The notes: a model not told the origin generated them from the letters alone. Shown: positions 22,358 to 32,612, counted from the stretch's first letter. The stretch: 64,000 bases of DNA from Caryophanales bacterium (GCA_029257405.1 JARIBO010000055.1:1-64000), one strand, 5' to 3'. Made by a program: numbers and translations.

Positions 22358-23331
22358 TACAAAATCACCTCAATAATTATTCCTATAAACGCAAAAAACA
22401 GACCGACAAACCAGAATGTTGTGACTACACGCCACTCTGACCAACCACCCAGTTCAAAATGGTGATGGATTGGACTCATTCTAAACACTCTTTTACCAGT
22501 TGATTTAAATGAGATTACTTGAATGATAACGGAAAGAGTTTCAATTACAAATACCCCACCTATTATTACTAGTAATATTTCTAAATGACTTAAAATTGCG
22601 ATAGCAGCGATTACTGCTCCTAAAGCAAGCGATCCCGTGTCACCCATAAATATTTTCGCAGGATGAACGTTAAATATTAAAAAACCAAGTAATGCACCTA
22701 CAATTGCCATAGAAAAAGTAACTAACATTGTACCATCTGCTTGCACTGTAGCTATAATAAATGCAAAAGCACCAAATGCAATTGAAGCTGTCCCAGCAAG
22801 TAGACCATCTAGTCCATCTGTTAAATTAACAGCGTTAGAAGCTCCCACTAACATTACAATCACTAATAAAGCGTAGAACCAACCTAGTTCCCATTCGATA
22901 TTAGTTCCTGGAATTGATACAGCTGTTCCAAGGTTATATTGTTTCATAATCAAGTAAAATATAACCGCAATAACTACTTGTCCAATTAATTTCTGAAGAG
23001 ACGTTAAACCTAGGTTTCGCTTAAAGCCTATCTTTATAAAATCATCTAAAAATCCTAATAGACCAAAACCAACTAAAACTAAAGTAAGTAACCAAAACTC
23101 TACATTCAATGATATGTCTGTATTAAACATACTGATAATAAACATTGTTATTATAATACTAACAACAATCATTAATCCACCCATAGTTGGCGTCCCTGAT
23201 TTAGACATATGTGATTCTGGTCCTTCTTCACGAATGCTTTGACCAAACTTTAAACTTTTTAAATAAGGTATAAAGCCAAGTAATAAAACAGATGTTAAGA
23301 TAAAACTAATTATTAGTGTTAATATATTCAT
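22357..23331 (-). CDS. mraY: Phospho-N-acetylmuramoyl-pentapeptide transferase
   Basis: This 324-residue integral membrane enzyme transfers phospho-MurNAc-pentapeptide to undecaprenyl phosphate to form lipid I. It is strongly hydrophobic, with about ten segments. The catalytic aspartates are visible in [21 protein letters not shown] and [11 protein letters not shown]. The [14 protein letters not shown] motif is complete. It follows murF by 22 bases and overlaps murD. Confidence 0.97.
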   Translation of the reverse strand: MNILTLIISFILTSVLLLGFIPYLKSLKFGQSIREEGPESHMSKSGTPTMGGLMIVVSIIITMFIISMFNTDISLNVEFWLLTLVLVGFGLLGFLDDFIKIGFKRNLGLTSLQKLIGQVVIAVIFYLIMKQYNLGTAVSIPGTNIEWELGWFYALLVIVMLVGASNAVNLTDGLDGLLAGTASIAFGAFAFIIATVQADGTMLVTFSMAIVGALLGFLIFNVHPAKIFMGDTGSLALGAVIAAIAILSHLEILLVIIGGVFVIETLSVIIQVISFKSTGKRVFRMSPIHHHFELGGWSEWRVVTTFWFVGLFFAFIGIIIEVIL

Positions 23332-23353
23332 TTATTTCCCTCTTTTAATTCTA

Positions 23354-24706
23354 TTATTTTAATTGCTCTACAATATCTTCTAACTTTATACCCCTCGATG
23401 CTTTAAAAAAGATTAAATTTCCTGGAATTAAATTTCTTTTGAGCAATTTAATTAAAGTATTTTTGTCATTAAAATGTTTTGCTTCTATTTGAGAATTTTT
23501 ATTTAAATACTGAGTAATCATTATTGAATCGTCACCATAGGTATAGACTTTTTTTATATTTGTCTTCATTATTTTATTAGAAATCTCTTGATAATATTTG
23601 CCAATATCTACACCTAGTTCTAATATATCTCCTAGTACTAATATTTTTTCATTATATCCTTGTAAATCTTCAACTACTTCAATTCCAGCTTTCATAGAAG
23701 TTGGTGACGCATTATATGCATCGTTAATCAATGTTGTATTATTTTCACCTTTTAATAATTCAAATCGCATATTTGTAATCTTAGTTAGATTTAAGCCTTC
23801 TTGTATACTTTCATAGTTTAACTTTAGTAATTCACTTACTGCAATTGCAAAAGAGGCATTTTTTGCATGATGACTTCCGAGTAGCGAGATTTCATAGTGA
23901 TTATGATTAAGAGTGAAAAGAGTTCCATTTTCTTGTAGTTTAATATCAGAAATTAAATATTCATTAGTCTTTGAAAAACCACATCGGATAACCTTACCTT
24001 TAAAATCAATGTTTTCTAATAGAGGCTCATCACCATCAATTATTATAGTGCTTTCTTCATTCATATATTTAGTTATCTCAAGTTTAGCCTCACTAATCCC
24101 TTTACGAGAACCTAAATATTCAATATGTGACTCTCCTATATTAGTTATAATTGCTATATCTGGCATTGCTATGTAAGAAAGCAATTCTATCTCTTTAAAA
24201 TCGCTCATCCCCATTTCTAATATTAATATTTCTGTATTAATAGCTGTATTTAAAATAGTTAGAGGTAAACCAATATGATTATTATAATTTCCTTCTGTTG
24301 CCTTTGTTATGTATGTTTTAGATAACGTAGCTTTTAATAAATCTTTTGTCGTGGTTTTTCCATTAGAACCAGTAATGCCAATTACTTTTGGATTAACTAA
24401 CTTTCTGTATTCACGGGCAAGAAGTTGTAATGCTTTTAATGTATCTTTTACAAAAAACACAGACACATTTTCAGGGATCTCATTAATTGGCGTTTCCTGA
24501 TTCCACAAAATCGCTAAAGAACCTTTTTCAATCGCTTGATTTACATATGCATGACCATCAAAATTATCTCCAATTAGAGGAATAAATAAACTGTTCTCTT
24601 TTAACGTTCTACTGTCTGTTGCAACAGAACTGATTATTTTTTCTTTATTACTTTCATTTGTTTTATACTCAGGAAAAATATGAGTTAACCATTCAATTTC
24701 AAACAT
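23354..24706 (-). CDS. murF: UDP-N-acetylmuramoyl-tripeptide--D-alanyl-D-alanine ligase
   Basis: This 450-residue Mur ligase adds D-Ala-D-Ala to the tripeptide precursor. The ATP loop is GITGSNGKTTTKDLL (about residues 109-123). GNYNNHIGLPLT and EMGMSDFKEI distinguish it from MurE. I chose the ATG at 24706 with AGGGG ten bases upstream; the ATG at 24727 has none. S. aureus keeps murF with ddl outside the division cluster, whereas here it lies between pbp1 and mraY as in Bacillus-type clusters. A terminator and a probable promoter precede it, so it may start a separate transcription unit. Confidence 0.96.
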   Translation of the reverse strand: MFEIEWLTHIFPEYKTNESNKEKIISSVATDSRTLKENSLFIPLIGDNFDGHAYVNQAIEKGSLAILWNQETPINEIPENVSVFFVKDTLKALQLLAREYRKLVNPKVIGITGSNGKTTTKDLLKATLSKTYITKATEGNYNNHIGLPLTILNTAINTEILILEMGMSDFKEIELLSYIAMPDIAIITNIGESHIEYLGSRKGISEAKLEITKYMNEESTIIIDGDEPLLENIDFKGKVIRCGFSKTNEYLISDIKLQENGTLFTLNHNHYEISLLGSHHAKNASFAIAVSELLKLNYESIQEGLNLTKITNMRFELLKGENNTTLINDAYNASPTSMKAGIEVVEDLQGYNEKILVLGDILELGVDIGKYYQEISNKIMKTNIKKVYTYGDDSIMITQYLNKNSQIEAKHFNDKNTLIKLLKRNLIPGNLIFFKASRGIKLEDIVEQLK

Positions 24707-24745
24707 TTTAATTATACCCCTATTCATTAGTTGTTAACTTTATTA

Positions 24746-24751
24746 ATTATA
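24746..24751 (-). promoter_or_regulatory. Probable -10 element of a murF promoter
   Basis: TATAAT preceded by TTGG lies about 40 bases upstream of murF and downstream of the pbp1 terminator. The matching -35 element is weak. Confidence 0.45.
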
Positions 24752-24793
24752 CCAAGTTTTTTTGTTTTTAGTTATTAAGTTTTGTTTACATTA

Positions 24794-24838
24794 AAAGCTC
24801 CAACTTATTACGCTAAGATAACGTTAAGTTGGAGCTTT
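24794..24838 (-). terminator. Terminator between pbp1 and murF
   Basis: A perfect 14-bp stem (AAAGCTCCAACTTA and its complement) with a 17-base loop follows the pbp1 stop and is trailed by TTTT. It divides the cluster into an mraZ-pbp1 unit and a murF-murD unit. Confidence 0.8.
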
Positions 24839-24850
24839 CTTATAGTTTAA

Positions 24851-27031
24851 TTAAAAAGGCTTTCTTAATTGTACACTTAGTTTAGTTTTTTCATTTAATT
24901 TTTTACCTGTTTTTATACTTTGAGTTATGACAAATCCATCACCTTTTATTTCAAGGTTAATGTTTAGTAATTTTTCTAACTCTAATAATTCTCGCTTAGA
25001 CCATCCTGTTAGATCGGGAACTGTAGGTTCATTAGTTATGAGTAATATTGAAGTGTTTTTTAATATTTTTGTTGACTCTTTTATATTACTAGCTACTACT
25101 TTATCTCCGTTACCAATAACTTTATGTTCTAGTTCGTTTTTTTCAAATTCTTTTTCCACATCTTTGGTGTTTTTGCCTATTACATTAGGCATTGTAACTG
25201 TCGTTACTTCTTCTTCACTTTTTTCTGATTCTATATTTAAATATTTCAAACTATTACCCATAACATTTTTAAATATATATGAAGTAATATCTGACCCTAC
25301 TTCATTATTTTTTAATTTAGGTTGACTAACAGATATGTGCATAATTAACTCAGGGTCTTCTTTTGGAGCCATTCCTAAAAACGAAAAAATATAATTTTCT
25401 CTTCCTGTTAAGTAACCTCCGCCATTTGGATTTGGCATCTGGGCAGTACCTGTTTTACCTGCAACGGAATAATCTTTTAATTTAAAGTTTTTTCCCGTAC
25501 CATAATCTTTATTTACTACATCACCTAGTAAATTTAATACTTGTTTTGCTGCATCTTTTGAAATTGGTTCACTCACTACTTCAGGTTTATTTTCATTTAC
25601 AATTTCGTTTGTTTTTGAATCTACTATTTGTTTAATAACATAAGGTTTCATCATTTTACCTTCATTAGCTATAGCAGTTGCTGCTTTTAGTTGCTGAATT
25701 GGTGTCATAGTACTACCATGACCAAACGCAGTCGTAATTTTTTCAAGTGGATAATTATATAGAATTTCTCCTGCAACTTCACTTGGTAAATCAATACCTG
25801 TTTTCTTATCAAAGTCAAATGCTTTTAAGTATTCTAAGTATTTTTCTGGTCCTAGTTTTTCCCAAGCTAGTTTAGATGCAGCTACGTTCGATGATCTGAT
25901 AAAACCTTCATCATACGAAATTGTTCCCCAACCTCTTCCAGCATTATGATCATTTATAGCTTGAATACGTGGACCGATTTTAAAACTTCCTGATTTATAT
26001 GTATCAGAACCTTGATAAACGCCTGCATCAATTGCAGCAGCCCAAGTAAACATTTTGACAGTAGATCCTGGCTCAACTGGAGTTGATACAGCATCGTTAA
26101 ACCAGTTCTTAACATTTTTGGGTTTATTAGGATTATAACTCGGTCGATTACTTGTTGCGACTATTTCACCTGTTTTAGGATTCATTATAGTAGCTGTAAT
26201 GCGTTCTGGCTTATAATCTTCAACCACATCGTTAAGTACGTCTTCTAATAAAATTTGTACTTTTTGATTAATCGTCAAGTGAATGTCTTCTCCATCTTCT
26301 GGTTCGCTAATCACTTCTTTAGAATTGAGTAATTTACTGTTAAATTTATCTCTATGAAAAGAAATATATCCATCTTTTCCTTCTAATATTTCATTTTTAA
26401 CTTTCTCCATTCCTACTACACCTTTTATTTTATCATTTTTTGCTTCTTTATCCGGACGCGCAAAACCTATGATATGTGAAGCGAATACTCCATTTGGATA
26501 ATATCTAATTGCCTCTTCAATAAAATTTATACCTGGTATGTTTTCTTTTTCAATTTCATTTTTAATTGTTTGTGAGATGTTTTTACCCTCAGTTCCAAAT
26601 TCAATTTGGAATTTGCGTTCATCAATCGGGAGTTTTTCATTTTCTTTAATTGCTTTTTCTAACTTATTCTCAATTTGTTCAGCGTCAACATCTAAATACT
26701 TAGCGATTTCCTTAGCTGTTGTTTTTGAATCTTTTACATGTAAAGTTTCTTTTTTATTCGTTGAATAAGAGGAATCAATGATCGCATACATACGAAAAAC
26801 AGGTCTATCATATGCTAACATGACGCCTGCATTATCGTAAATTTTACCCCGTTCTGCTTTTAGTGGGTAACTAACTTCTCTTTTATCTGTTGCCCATTCT
26901 TTTAGGGAAACGTTATTTACTTCACCTTTAGCTTGAATAAAAACAAATCTCGCTGTAACTGCTATAAATATGATTGAAAAAAGAATGAAAAAAATAATAA
27001 TCATTTTTCTTGAATTAGCTTTTTTTTCCAT
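24851..27031 (-). CDS. pbp1: Penicillin-binding protein 1, division transpeptidase with PASTA domains
   Basis: This 726-residue class B PBP cross-links septal peptidoglycan. It has one membrane segment near residues 10-30, a dimerisation domain, and a transpeptidase domain with SxxK (STVK in PVEPGSTVKMF), SxN (RSSNVAASK) and KTG (VAGKTGTAQMP). Two PASTA repeats follow (VTMPNVIGKNTKDV and VPDLTGWSKRELL). I chose the ATG at 27031 after AAGGTGG; an upstream GTG lies within that site. It follows ftsL by 20 bases. It is the FtsI-type partner expected for FtsW, which is encoded at 49970-51148. Confidence 0.95.
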   Translation of the reverse strand: MEKKANSRKMIIIFFILFSIIFIAVTARFVFIQAKGEVNNVSLKEWATDKREVSYPLKAERGKIYDNAGVMLAYDRPVFRMYAIIDSSYSTNKKETLHVKDSKTTAKEIAKYLDVDAEQIENKLEKAIKENEKLPIDERKFQIEFGTEGKNISQTIKNEIEKENIPGINFIEEAIRYYPNGVFASHIIGFARPDKEAKNDKIKGVVGMEKVKNEILEGKDGYISFHRDKFNSKLLNSKEVISEPEDGEDIHLTINQKVQILLEDVLNDVVEDYKPERITATIMNPKTGEIVATSNRPSYNPNKPKNVKNWFNDAVSTPVEPGSTVKMFTWAAAIDAGVYQGSDTYKSGSFKIGPRIQAINDHNAGRGWGTISYDEGFIRSSNVAASKLAWEKLGPEKYLEYLKAFDFDKKTGIDLPSEVAGEILYNYPLEKITTAFGHGSTMTPIQQLKAATAIANEGKMMKPYVIKQIVDSKTNEIVNENKPEVVSEPISKDAAKQVLNLLGDVVNKDYGTGKNFKLKDYSVAGKTGTAQMPNPNGGGYLTGRENYIFSFLGMAPKEDPELIMHISVSQPKLKNNEVGSDITSYIFKNVMGNSLKYLNIESEKSEEEVTTVTMPNVIGKNTKDVEKEFEKNELEHKVIGNGDKVVASNIKESTKILKNTSILLITNEPTVPDLTGWSKRELLELEKLLNINLEIKGDGFVITQSIKTGKKLNEKTKLSVQLRKPF

Positions 27032-27051
27032 CTTATTATCTACCACCTTGA

Positions 27052-27423
27052 TTAATCGTTGACTGGATTAACTCGTTTTATTTCTGCATCTTGAAGTTTT
27101 AAACCATTTTTTGCTGCAATATTAGTTATTCTTTCCGGTTGACTCAGTTCTTTAACTTCAAAACTTAGTTTTTCATTAATAAATTGTTGATCTACAACTT
27201 TTTCTTCCAACGATTGAATTTCACGGTTCATTGTATCAGTAGTCGAAGAATAAGACACAACATATGTACTTGCTATGATTATAAAGAGACTAAAAAATAT
27301 GTATAAGTATTTTTCTCCTCTAGAAATTTTATTACTATATTTTACCTTAACCTTTATTTGTTCTTGATTTATTTTTTGCGTGTTGTGAGATGTCTTCCAA
27401 TTTTTAGCTTCGCTTGAGTTCAT
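27052..27423 (-). CDS. ftsL: Cell division protein FtsL
   Basis: This 123-residue bitopic protein has a polar N-terminus, one membrane segment (about residues 40-60), then a heptad-rich extracellular coiled coil (DTMNREIQSLEEKVVDQQFI region). It forms a complex with DivIB and DivIC. The ATG overlaps the rsmH stop by one base (TAATG). A GTG twelve bases upstream is rejected because it lies in the GGGTGG ribosome-binding site. Identification rests on position and topology, because FtsL sequences diverge strongly. Confidence 0.88.
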   Translation of the reverse strand: MNSSEAKNWKTSHNTQKINQEQIKVKVKYSNKISRGEKYLYIFFSLFIIIASTYVVSYSSTTDTMNREIQSLEEKVVDQQFINEKLSFEVKELSQPERITNIAAKNGLKLQDAEIKRVNPVND

Positions 27424-28400
27424 TATTTCTTCCACCCTTCTTCATATGTGAATGAACTATCCCATTCATACTTCTTCTCAACAATTCGAAGCATTGCAGA
27501 ACGCGATCGCTTATTTTCGCGTACTTCTTCATCTGTAGGTAATATTGGTTTTCGAGTAATTAATTTAAATGGAGCTTCAAAACCTTCCGGAATAATTGGC
27601 ATTCCTCTTGGTACTGGCTTTTGAGTTGTCCATTTTTTAAACGCTTGTTTACATATTCTATCTTCTAAAGAATGAAATGTAATAACCGCTACTCGTCCAT
27701 TTATCGATACTACTTCTGCCGCTTGGTGTAATGCACTATTAAATGAATTTAATTCATCGTTAACAGCAATTCGTATTGCTTGAAAAGTTCTTTTAGCAGG
27801 ATGTCCACCTGTTCGTCTTGCTGGAGCTGGTATTCCAGCTTTTATTAATTCAACAAGTTCAAATGTTGTTTCTATTTTTTTTATTTCTCGCGCTTTTTCA
27901 ATTTGTCTTACTATTTGCTTAGCAAATTTTTCTTCGCCATATGCAAACAATATTCTAACTAAATCTTCATATGACCAGTTGTTCACAATTTCATATGCCG
28001 ATAAACCACGCGTTTGGTCCATTCGCATATCAAGTCTCGAATCATACCGATAACTAAAGCCTCGTTCACCATCATCTAATTGCGGAGAAGAGACACCTAA
28101 GTCAAAAATAATACCATCGACATGATTAATATCGTTTTCAATTAACTTTTCTTTTAATTGATTAAAGTTAGCATGGATTAATAGTTTTTTTCCTGGTGTT
28201 CCATCTAAGTTTTTCTGGGCTGCTTTTAATGCTATCTTATCTTGATCAAATCCAATGAGCATACCATCTTCATTTAACTGATTAGCAATTTCTTTTGCGT
28301 GTCCTGCGCCCCCTAAAGTACAATCTACGTAGACACCTGTTGGTTTCACCTTAATACTGTTTACTAACTCAGTTTTTAAGACACTATCATGTTCAAACAT
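27423..28400 (-). CDS. rsmH: 16S rRNA (cytosine(1402)-N(4))-methyltransferase
   Basis: This 325-residue SAM-dependent enzyme methylates C1402 of 16S rRNA. The SAM site is [16 protein letters not shown] (about residues 20-35). [23 protein letters not shown] and [12 protein letters not shown] are family signatures. It lies second in the division cluster behind mraZ, with 27 bases between. Confidence 0.97.
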   Translation of the reverse strand: MFEHDSVLKTELVNSIKVKPTGVYVDCTLGGAGHAKEIANQLNEDGMLIGFDQDKIALKAAQKNLDGTPGKKLLIHANFNQLKEKLIENDINHVDGIIFDLGVSSPQLDDGERGFSYRYDSRLDMRMDQTRGLSAYEIVNNWSYEDLVRILFAYGEEKFAKQIVRQIEKAREIKKIETTFELVELIKAGIPAPARRTGGHPAKRTFQAIRIAVNDELNSFNSALHQAAEVVSINGRVAVITFHSLEDRICKQAFKKWTTQKPVPRGMPIIPEGFEAPFKLITRKPILPTDEEVRENKRSRSAMLRIVEKKYEWDSSFTYEEGWKK

Positions 28401-28427
28401 ATACTCACCTTTTCTTTTATAAACATT

Positions 28428-28859
28428 TTAAATATCAAAATCCATTAGGTTTTCTGCAATATCACTAAATGATTCCTCTGATTCTAAGAAATAACTTTCC
28501 CATAATTCCTTAGACCAAATCTCGATTCGCTCTGAAACACCTATAATGACACATTCTTTTTCCAAATTTGAATATGTTCTAAGTGGTGGTGGGAGATTTA
28601 CCCTACCTTGTTTATCAATTTCACATTCAACCGCACCTGAAAAGAAAAACCGAGTAAATGCACGGGCATCTTTTTTAGTTAGCGGAAGTTTTTTTAATTT
28701 TTCTTCAAGAATCTTCCATTCGTCTAATGGGTATACAAATAAACATTTATCAAGACCGCGGGTAATTACAAAGCTCTCCCCTAAGCCTTCTCTAAATTTA
28801 GCTGGAACAATTACACGTCCCTTAGCATCTAAGTTGTGTTCATATTCTCCCATAAACAT
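28428..28859 (-). CDS. mraZ: Transcriptional regulator MraZ
   Basis: This 143-residue protein carries two SpoVT-AbrB-like halves ([20 protein letters not shown] and [18 protein letters not shown]). MraZ forms ring-shaped oligomers that bind repeats in its own promoter and control the division cluster. I chose the ATG at 28859 (MFMGEY), which aligns with staphylococcal MraZ. The GTG codons upstream lie in GGAAGTGGTG, the ribosome-binding site. Three perfect operator repeats lie just upstream. Confidence 0.96.
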   Translation of the reverse strand: MFMGEYEHNLDAKGRVIVPAKFREGLGESFVITRGLDKCLFVYPLDEWKILEEKLKKLPLTKKDARAFTRFFFSGAVECEIDKQGRVNLPPPLRTYSNLEKECVIIGVSERIEIWSKELWESYFLESEESFSDIAENLMDFDI

Positions 28860-28887
28860 AAGATTCACCACTTCCTAAAAATATCTT

Positions 28888-28912
28888 ACCACAATCTACC
28901 ACAATTCACCAC
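28888..28912 (-). promoter_or_regulatory. MraZ operator: three GTGGT repeats
   Basis: On the minus strand GTGGT occurs at 28908-28912, 28898-28902 and 28888-28892, an exact 10-base period. A further GTGGT lies in the mraZ ribosome-binding region (28867-28871). Direct GTGG repeats at one helical turn are the known MraZ binding site, so autoregulation is very likely. Confidence 0.88.
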
Positions 28913-29015
28913 CTATTTTCGACGTTTTTAGAATACTTATTTTTAGCTTCAAACTCTTGCCACGAATGGGATCAAGTGTTCTCTTTTTTAGTGATAAAAT
29001 CCAAAACAACAAAAA

Positions 29016-29040
29016 AAACAGCCCAATTTTTGGGCTGTTT
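29016..29040 (-). terminator. Terminator of bshC
   Basis: A 10-bp stem AAACAGCCCA/TGGGCTGTTT, then a T run on the minus strand, lies 12 bases after the bshC stop. Confidence 0.9.
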
Positions 29041-29052
29041 AAATTGTGCTTT

Positions 29053-30672
29053 TTATAAATAAATTACATAATGATCTTTATCAAATGATAATTCTGTAGA
29101 AATTACTTCTTTAATAAAATCTTTTCCATTTTCATTAAGAATAAATAAAGGATTCCATATTCTTTCTTGAAGTCCATTATCAGGATACAAGTAATCGTTA
29201 ATTAAGTCATATTCATTAATTTCTTTTTCGTATTTATTTTCAATTTCATTTAATAATCTCTTTTTTAGATATTCAGTAGTATTCATAATTTTATTTAAAT
29301 TTGTTTGGGCTAACTGCTCGAAATCTCCACCTAATTTTGACGCGACATTTTGAACAGGAAGGTGGAGTTGTTCAATACCTTTGTTCATTTCTTCTATTAA
29401 TAATTCAATTGGTTCATTTGATTGGTTACTCAGCCAATTCATTTTTAAGTGATTAACACCTTGATTCACAGCTTCAGTTATATCAACTTTATTTTTAACT
29501 AATAGTTTATCAATCTTTTGAGATACATAAGTAATTGAATACCTTGGCACGACAGGAGGCATTTCTAAATCTACTTGTTTAAATGCTCCCTTTAAGCTAG
29601 CCCAGTAACTAATTTCACCATACCCTCCAACAAATGCAAGTGTTGGAAGTAGCCATTCTTGCATTAATGGTCTTGTTACTACATTATTACTAAAACGATT
29701 AGGTGAGTCCTTAACAAGCTGAATAAGCTCTTTAGTAGTGAACTCAATCTCTTCGTTTTTACCTTGCCAGTTTCCTGCTTCGCTTTTACTTAATAAAATT
29801 CTTTCATTTTCATCATCATGATAAAATAAATGGCCATCATTTTCATTTGCTTCAAGCGAAATAAAATAATTTTTTTCTTCTAACGAACGGACAGATTGAT
29901 ATACTTCTTTTGCTATGGCGTCTTGATTTTCAATTAGTTTAATAAAATATTTTGCTTCAATCTTTTTTAATGATGCATTTCCAGAATCTATTAATACAAG
30001 ACCTGTACCTTTAAATACTTCATTTATTAATTGAGCAAAAAAATCAACATAAGTTTTAGATTTTTTTACTAAGTTTAATAAATCGGTATATAAAAGCTTA
30101 GAATGACCTGATTCGTCTAATTCTAAAAAAATGTCTGCTAACCATTTTTTTGTTGCATCTAAATCAAGATCAATTTCACTGATGGATTTTTTAAAATCAG
30201 GATAATGTTGAATGGTATGTTTTTTCATTCTGTTTTTTGTCCTAATATTTACATGGTTAATTTCATCAAAGTCATGATCTTCACCCGCAATCCAAAAAAC
30301 TGGAATGACGGGTCTATTTAATTCTTTTTCTTGTTTCTTTGCTAATTGAATAATTGAAATTACTTTATTGATTGAATATAATGGGCCAGTTAATAATCCT
30401 GCTTGCTGTCCACCCACGACAACTACAGCATCTTCTGATTTTAGTCGATGAATATTATTCTTTGTTGATTCATCAGCACCCCAACTAGTGTTCATTTCTT
30501 GTAAAACCTTCACAAGATCTTTTCGATTGTAGTTGCTCATATCTAAATATTCCAAGCGATTTTCAAAGCTTGTGAATGGATTATATTCAAAATAAGATCT
30601 TAATTGATCTGTTTGATTACGATAGTCTAAAACAAATTTGGGATATCTTAATCGGATAGGCTCGATTCTCAT
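29053..30672 (-). CDS. bshC: Bacillithiol biosynthesis cysteine-adding enzyme
   Basis: This 539-residue protein matches BshC (YllA), which adds cysteine to GlcN-malate in the last step of bacillithiol synthesis. Family phrases include VVGGQQAGLLTGPLYSINK (about residues 86-104), PVFWIAGEDHDFDEINH (about 123-139) and RPLMQEWLLPTLAFVGGYGE. A coiled-coil region follows near the C-terminus. The ATG has AAAAAGGAG upstream. Bacillithiol is the main low-molecular-weight thiol in this group. Its place just upstream of mraZ is conserved in Bacillales. Confidence 0.92.
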   Translation of the reverse strand: MRIEPIRLRYPKFVLDYRNQTDQLRSYFEYNPFTSFENRLEYLDMSNYNRKDLVKVLQEMNTSWGADESTKNNIHRLKSEDAVVVVGGQQAGLLTGPLYSINKVISIIQLAKKQEKELNRPVIPVFWIAGEDHDFDEINHVNIRTKNRMKKHTIQHYPDFKKSISEIDLDLDATKKWLADIFLELDESGHSKLLYTDLLNLVKKSKTYVDFFAQLINEVFKGTGLVLIDSGNASLKKIEAKYFIKLIENQDAIAKEVYQSVRSLEEKNYFISLEANENDGHLFYHDDENERILLSKSEAGNWQGKNEEIEFTTKELIQLVKDSPNRFSNNVVTRPLMQEWLLPTLAFVGGYGEISYWASLKGAFKQVDLEMPPVVPRYSITYVSQKIDKLLVKNKVDITEAVNQGVNHLKMNWLSNQSNEPIELLIEEMNKGIEQLHLPVQNVASKLGGDFEQLAQTNLNKIMNTTEYLKKRLLNEIENKYEKEINEYDLINDYLYPDNGLQERIWNPLFILNENGKDFIKEVISTELSFDKDHYVIYL

Positions 30673-30746
30673 CGATCATGCTCCTTTTTTATGTAATGTT
30701 TAATTTTTATTGTACTTTATATCTACCCTCATTTCATACTATTTGT

Positions 30747-31142
30747 TTATAAAATGAAAAGAAGGAAAATAGATTGAATAAAATAATAGATTAATAAACT
30801 TAAATAACTAATAAAAAACAGTAAAAAACAGAAACGCCACAAAACTTTTATTCCACTCCAAAGAAGAACTTCTTCTCCGTTTTTCCATTGTATGACTAAG
30901 ATAAGTCCTAATAAACTAATAAGTATGATTAAGATATATCCAATGAAATAACTTCCAAAGATCATCCGGATAACATACAAGACGCTAATTATATAAATTA
31001 AAGTAGAATAAGTAATTGTTTTTTTCATTGCTTGTTTTACATTTGGATTTTTTCGGTAGATAAACCGATAAATAATAAACGTTATTATAAAAGGAATTAA
31101 GTAAAATACAATCTTCCCACCATCAAAAAATAAATTACTCAT
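30747..31142 (-). CDS. Small membrane protein, probably DUF3397 family
   Basis: This 131-residue protein has four hydrophobic segments with basic loops (MKKTITYS, NGEEVLLW). Its start lies inside the end of panE (8-base overlap). The panE - DUF3397 - bshC - mraZ order is a Bacillales pattern, and the length fits DUF3397. I assign the family mainly from position and topology. No function is known. Confidence 0.65.
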   Translation of the reverse strand: MSNLFFDGGKIVFYLIPFIITFIIYRFIYRKNPNVKQAMKKTITYSTLIYIISVLYVIRMIFGSYFIGYILIILISLLGLILVIQWKNGEEVLLWSGIKVLWRFCFLLFFISYLSLLIYYFIQSIFLLFIL

Positions 31143-32013
31143 CCTTTACGCCTCTTTCTTCTAATGCTTTTATACCTTTATAAACAAATTCTAAATATGG
31201 ATAATTAAATTGCGTTTGTTTGAGTAGGTAACCTACAATTGATTCTATTTCTGTTTGCTTACCCGATAGAATGTCTGCTCTCATCGAAGAAGTGTTTTTA
31301 GAAGTTGCCGTACAAATTCTAATTATATTCTGCCATTGTAAATTGTGGTCTAAAGCTAAAATTGCTGACGCTTCTTTACAGAGAGATTCACTGATTGATT
31401 TTAAGTGCGAATTTTTTAATAATTCTCCGTTTGGAATATCAAAAATTGCTGTTAATGGATTGATTACTGCATTAACAACTAATTTCTCATAACTAATTTG
31501 TTTCCAATCGCTATAATTAATAAAGTTTAATACTGGATGATTTAGTTTATTAACCTTCTCTTTCGATTGGTCAGCTAATTTAGAGTAAGCAGCAATTTTA
31601 GTACTCCCTTTACCTAAATGACTTACTTCATAATATCCTTTTTTAAATGCCCCATGCTCAACAATTGTAATAACCGCTTCTAGATTATATTTTTTTATAT
31701 ATTCTATATGGCCTAATCCATTTTGCAAGAATAAAATGGGTTTATTTCTTAAAATAGATTGATATTTTTTTATAAAACTAGGTAATTCTGTTTGTTTTAA
31801 TGCAATTATAAATAAGTCACTCGTTTTACACTTATCAATTATTTCAGCTTTAACTTTTTTACTTTTACTACTTCCAGTTAGTCTAACACCATGCTCATTA
31901 AGTTTAGAAATTTGCTGTTTATTTCTTATATAATAAGTTATTTCATGATTATCTGCTAAATAATAACCGTATAACAAACCTAATGATCCTGCACCTATAA
32001 TAGAAATTTTCAT
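31135..32013 (-). CDS. panE: 2-dehydropantoate 2-reductase
   Basis: This 292-residue NADPH enzyme reduces ketopantoate to pantoate on the way to coenzyme A. The dinucleotide motif is IIGAGSLGLLYG at the N-terminus. LQNGLGHIEYI and the catalytic Lys-Asn pair in YEKLVVNAVINPLTAI are present. It could be a paralogue (YlbQ-like) with another keto-acid substrate. AGGTGA precedes the ATG. It is divergent from the acetyltransferase gene. Confidence 0.85.
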   Translation of the reverse strand: MKISIIGAGSLGLLYGYYLADNHEITYYIRNKQQISKLNEHGVRLTGSSKSKKVKAEIIDKCKTSDLFIIALKQTELPSFIKKYQSILRNKPILFLQNGLGHIEYIKKYNLEAVITIVEHGAFKKGYYEVSHLGKGSTKIAAYSKLADQSKEKVNKLNHPVLNFINYSDWKQISYEKLVVNAVINPLTAIFDIPNGELLKNSHLKSISESLCKEASAILALDHNLQWQNIIRICTATSKNTSSMRADILSGKQTEIESIVGYLLKQTQFNYPYLEFVYKGIKALEERGVKDE

Positions 32014-32141
32014 GATAATTCACCTATATTCACTAATATTAAAGATAACTACAGTATCTTATTTCATTCTAATCTAATTTATACTATAATGAAAATATAT
32101 AGAGAGAGATTATAATATACTTTTGGAAAGGGTAGATCTTT

Positions 32142-32612
32142 ATGAGAGAAATTAAAGTAGAGAGACTTTTAATCAATTATAAAACTTTAGAAGATTTCAA
32201 ACAATTTCAAGCTTACGGGCTTCAAGAATTATCAATGCTTGACGATTTAAAAAATAACCTTGTTGAAAATGACAGTGAATCTCCATTTTATGGAATTTAC
32301 TATGGAAGTACATTGGTTGCTCGAATGAGCTTATATGAACGTTCTGCTAAATTTGATGATTATTTTGATCCACCTCAAGATTATTTAGTACTCTGGAAAC
32401 TAGAAGTATTACCTGAGTATAGAGGTAACAATTATGCACGGTTACTAGTAGATTACGCAAAAAGTTTTAATTTACCTATAAAAACGAATCCATTTATTGA
32501 TTCTCATGGATTTTGGGATTATATGGGCTTTGAAAAAGCATCATATAATATGGAAAGAGACCTCGGGGAAAATCCTTATATTTGGATGCCTAAAGGTGTT
32601 AAACAAATTTAA
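32142..32612 (+). CDS. GNAT family N-acetyltransferase, YlbP type
   Basis: This 156-residue protein has the GNAT acetyl-CoA site LEVLPEYRGNNYARLLVDYAK (split: LEVLPEYRG, about residues 87-95, then NNYARLLV). Length and opening (MREIKVERLLINYKTLEDF) fit the YlbP group of Bacillales. The substrate is unknown. A good GGAAAGGG box precedes the ATG, and a bidirectional terminator follows. Confidence 0.85.
   Translation: MREIKVERLLINYKTLEDFKQFQAYGLQELSMLDDLKNNLVENDSESPFYGIYYGSTLVARMSLYERSAKFDDYFDPPQDYLVLWKLEVLPEYRGNNYARLLVDYAKSFNLPIKTNPFIDSHGFWDYMGFEKASYNMERDLGENPYIWMPKGVKQI

Noticed and set aside
24927..25325. 132-codon plus-strand frame within pbp1
   Set aside because: It is opposite the PASTA region of pbp1, composed of Phe/Ser/Leu shadow codons, with no signals of its own.
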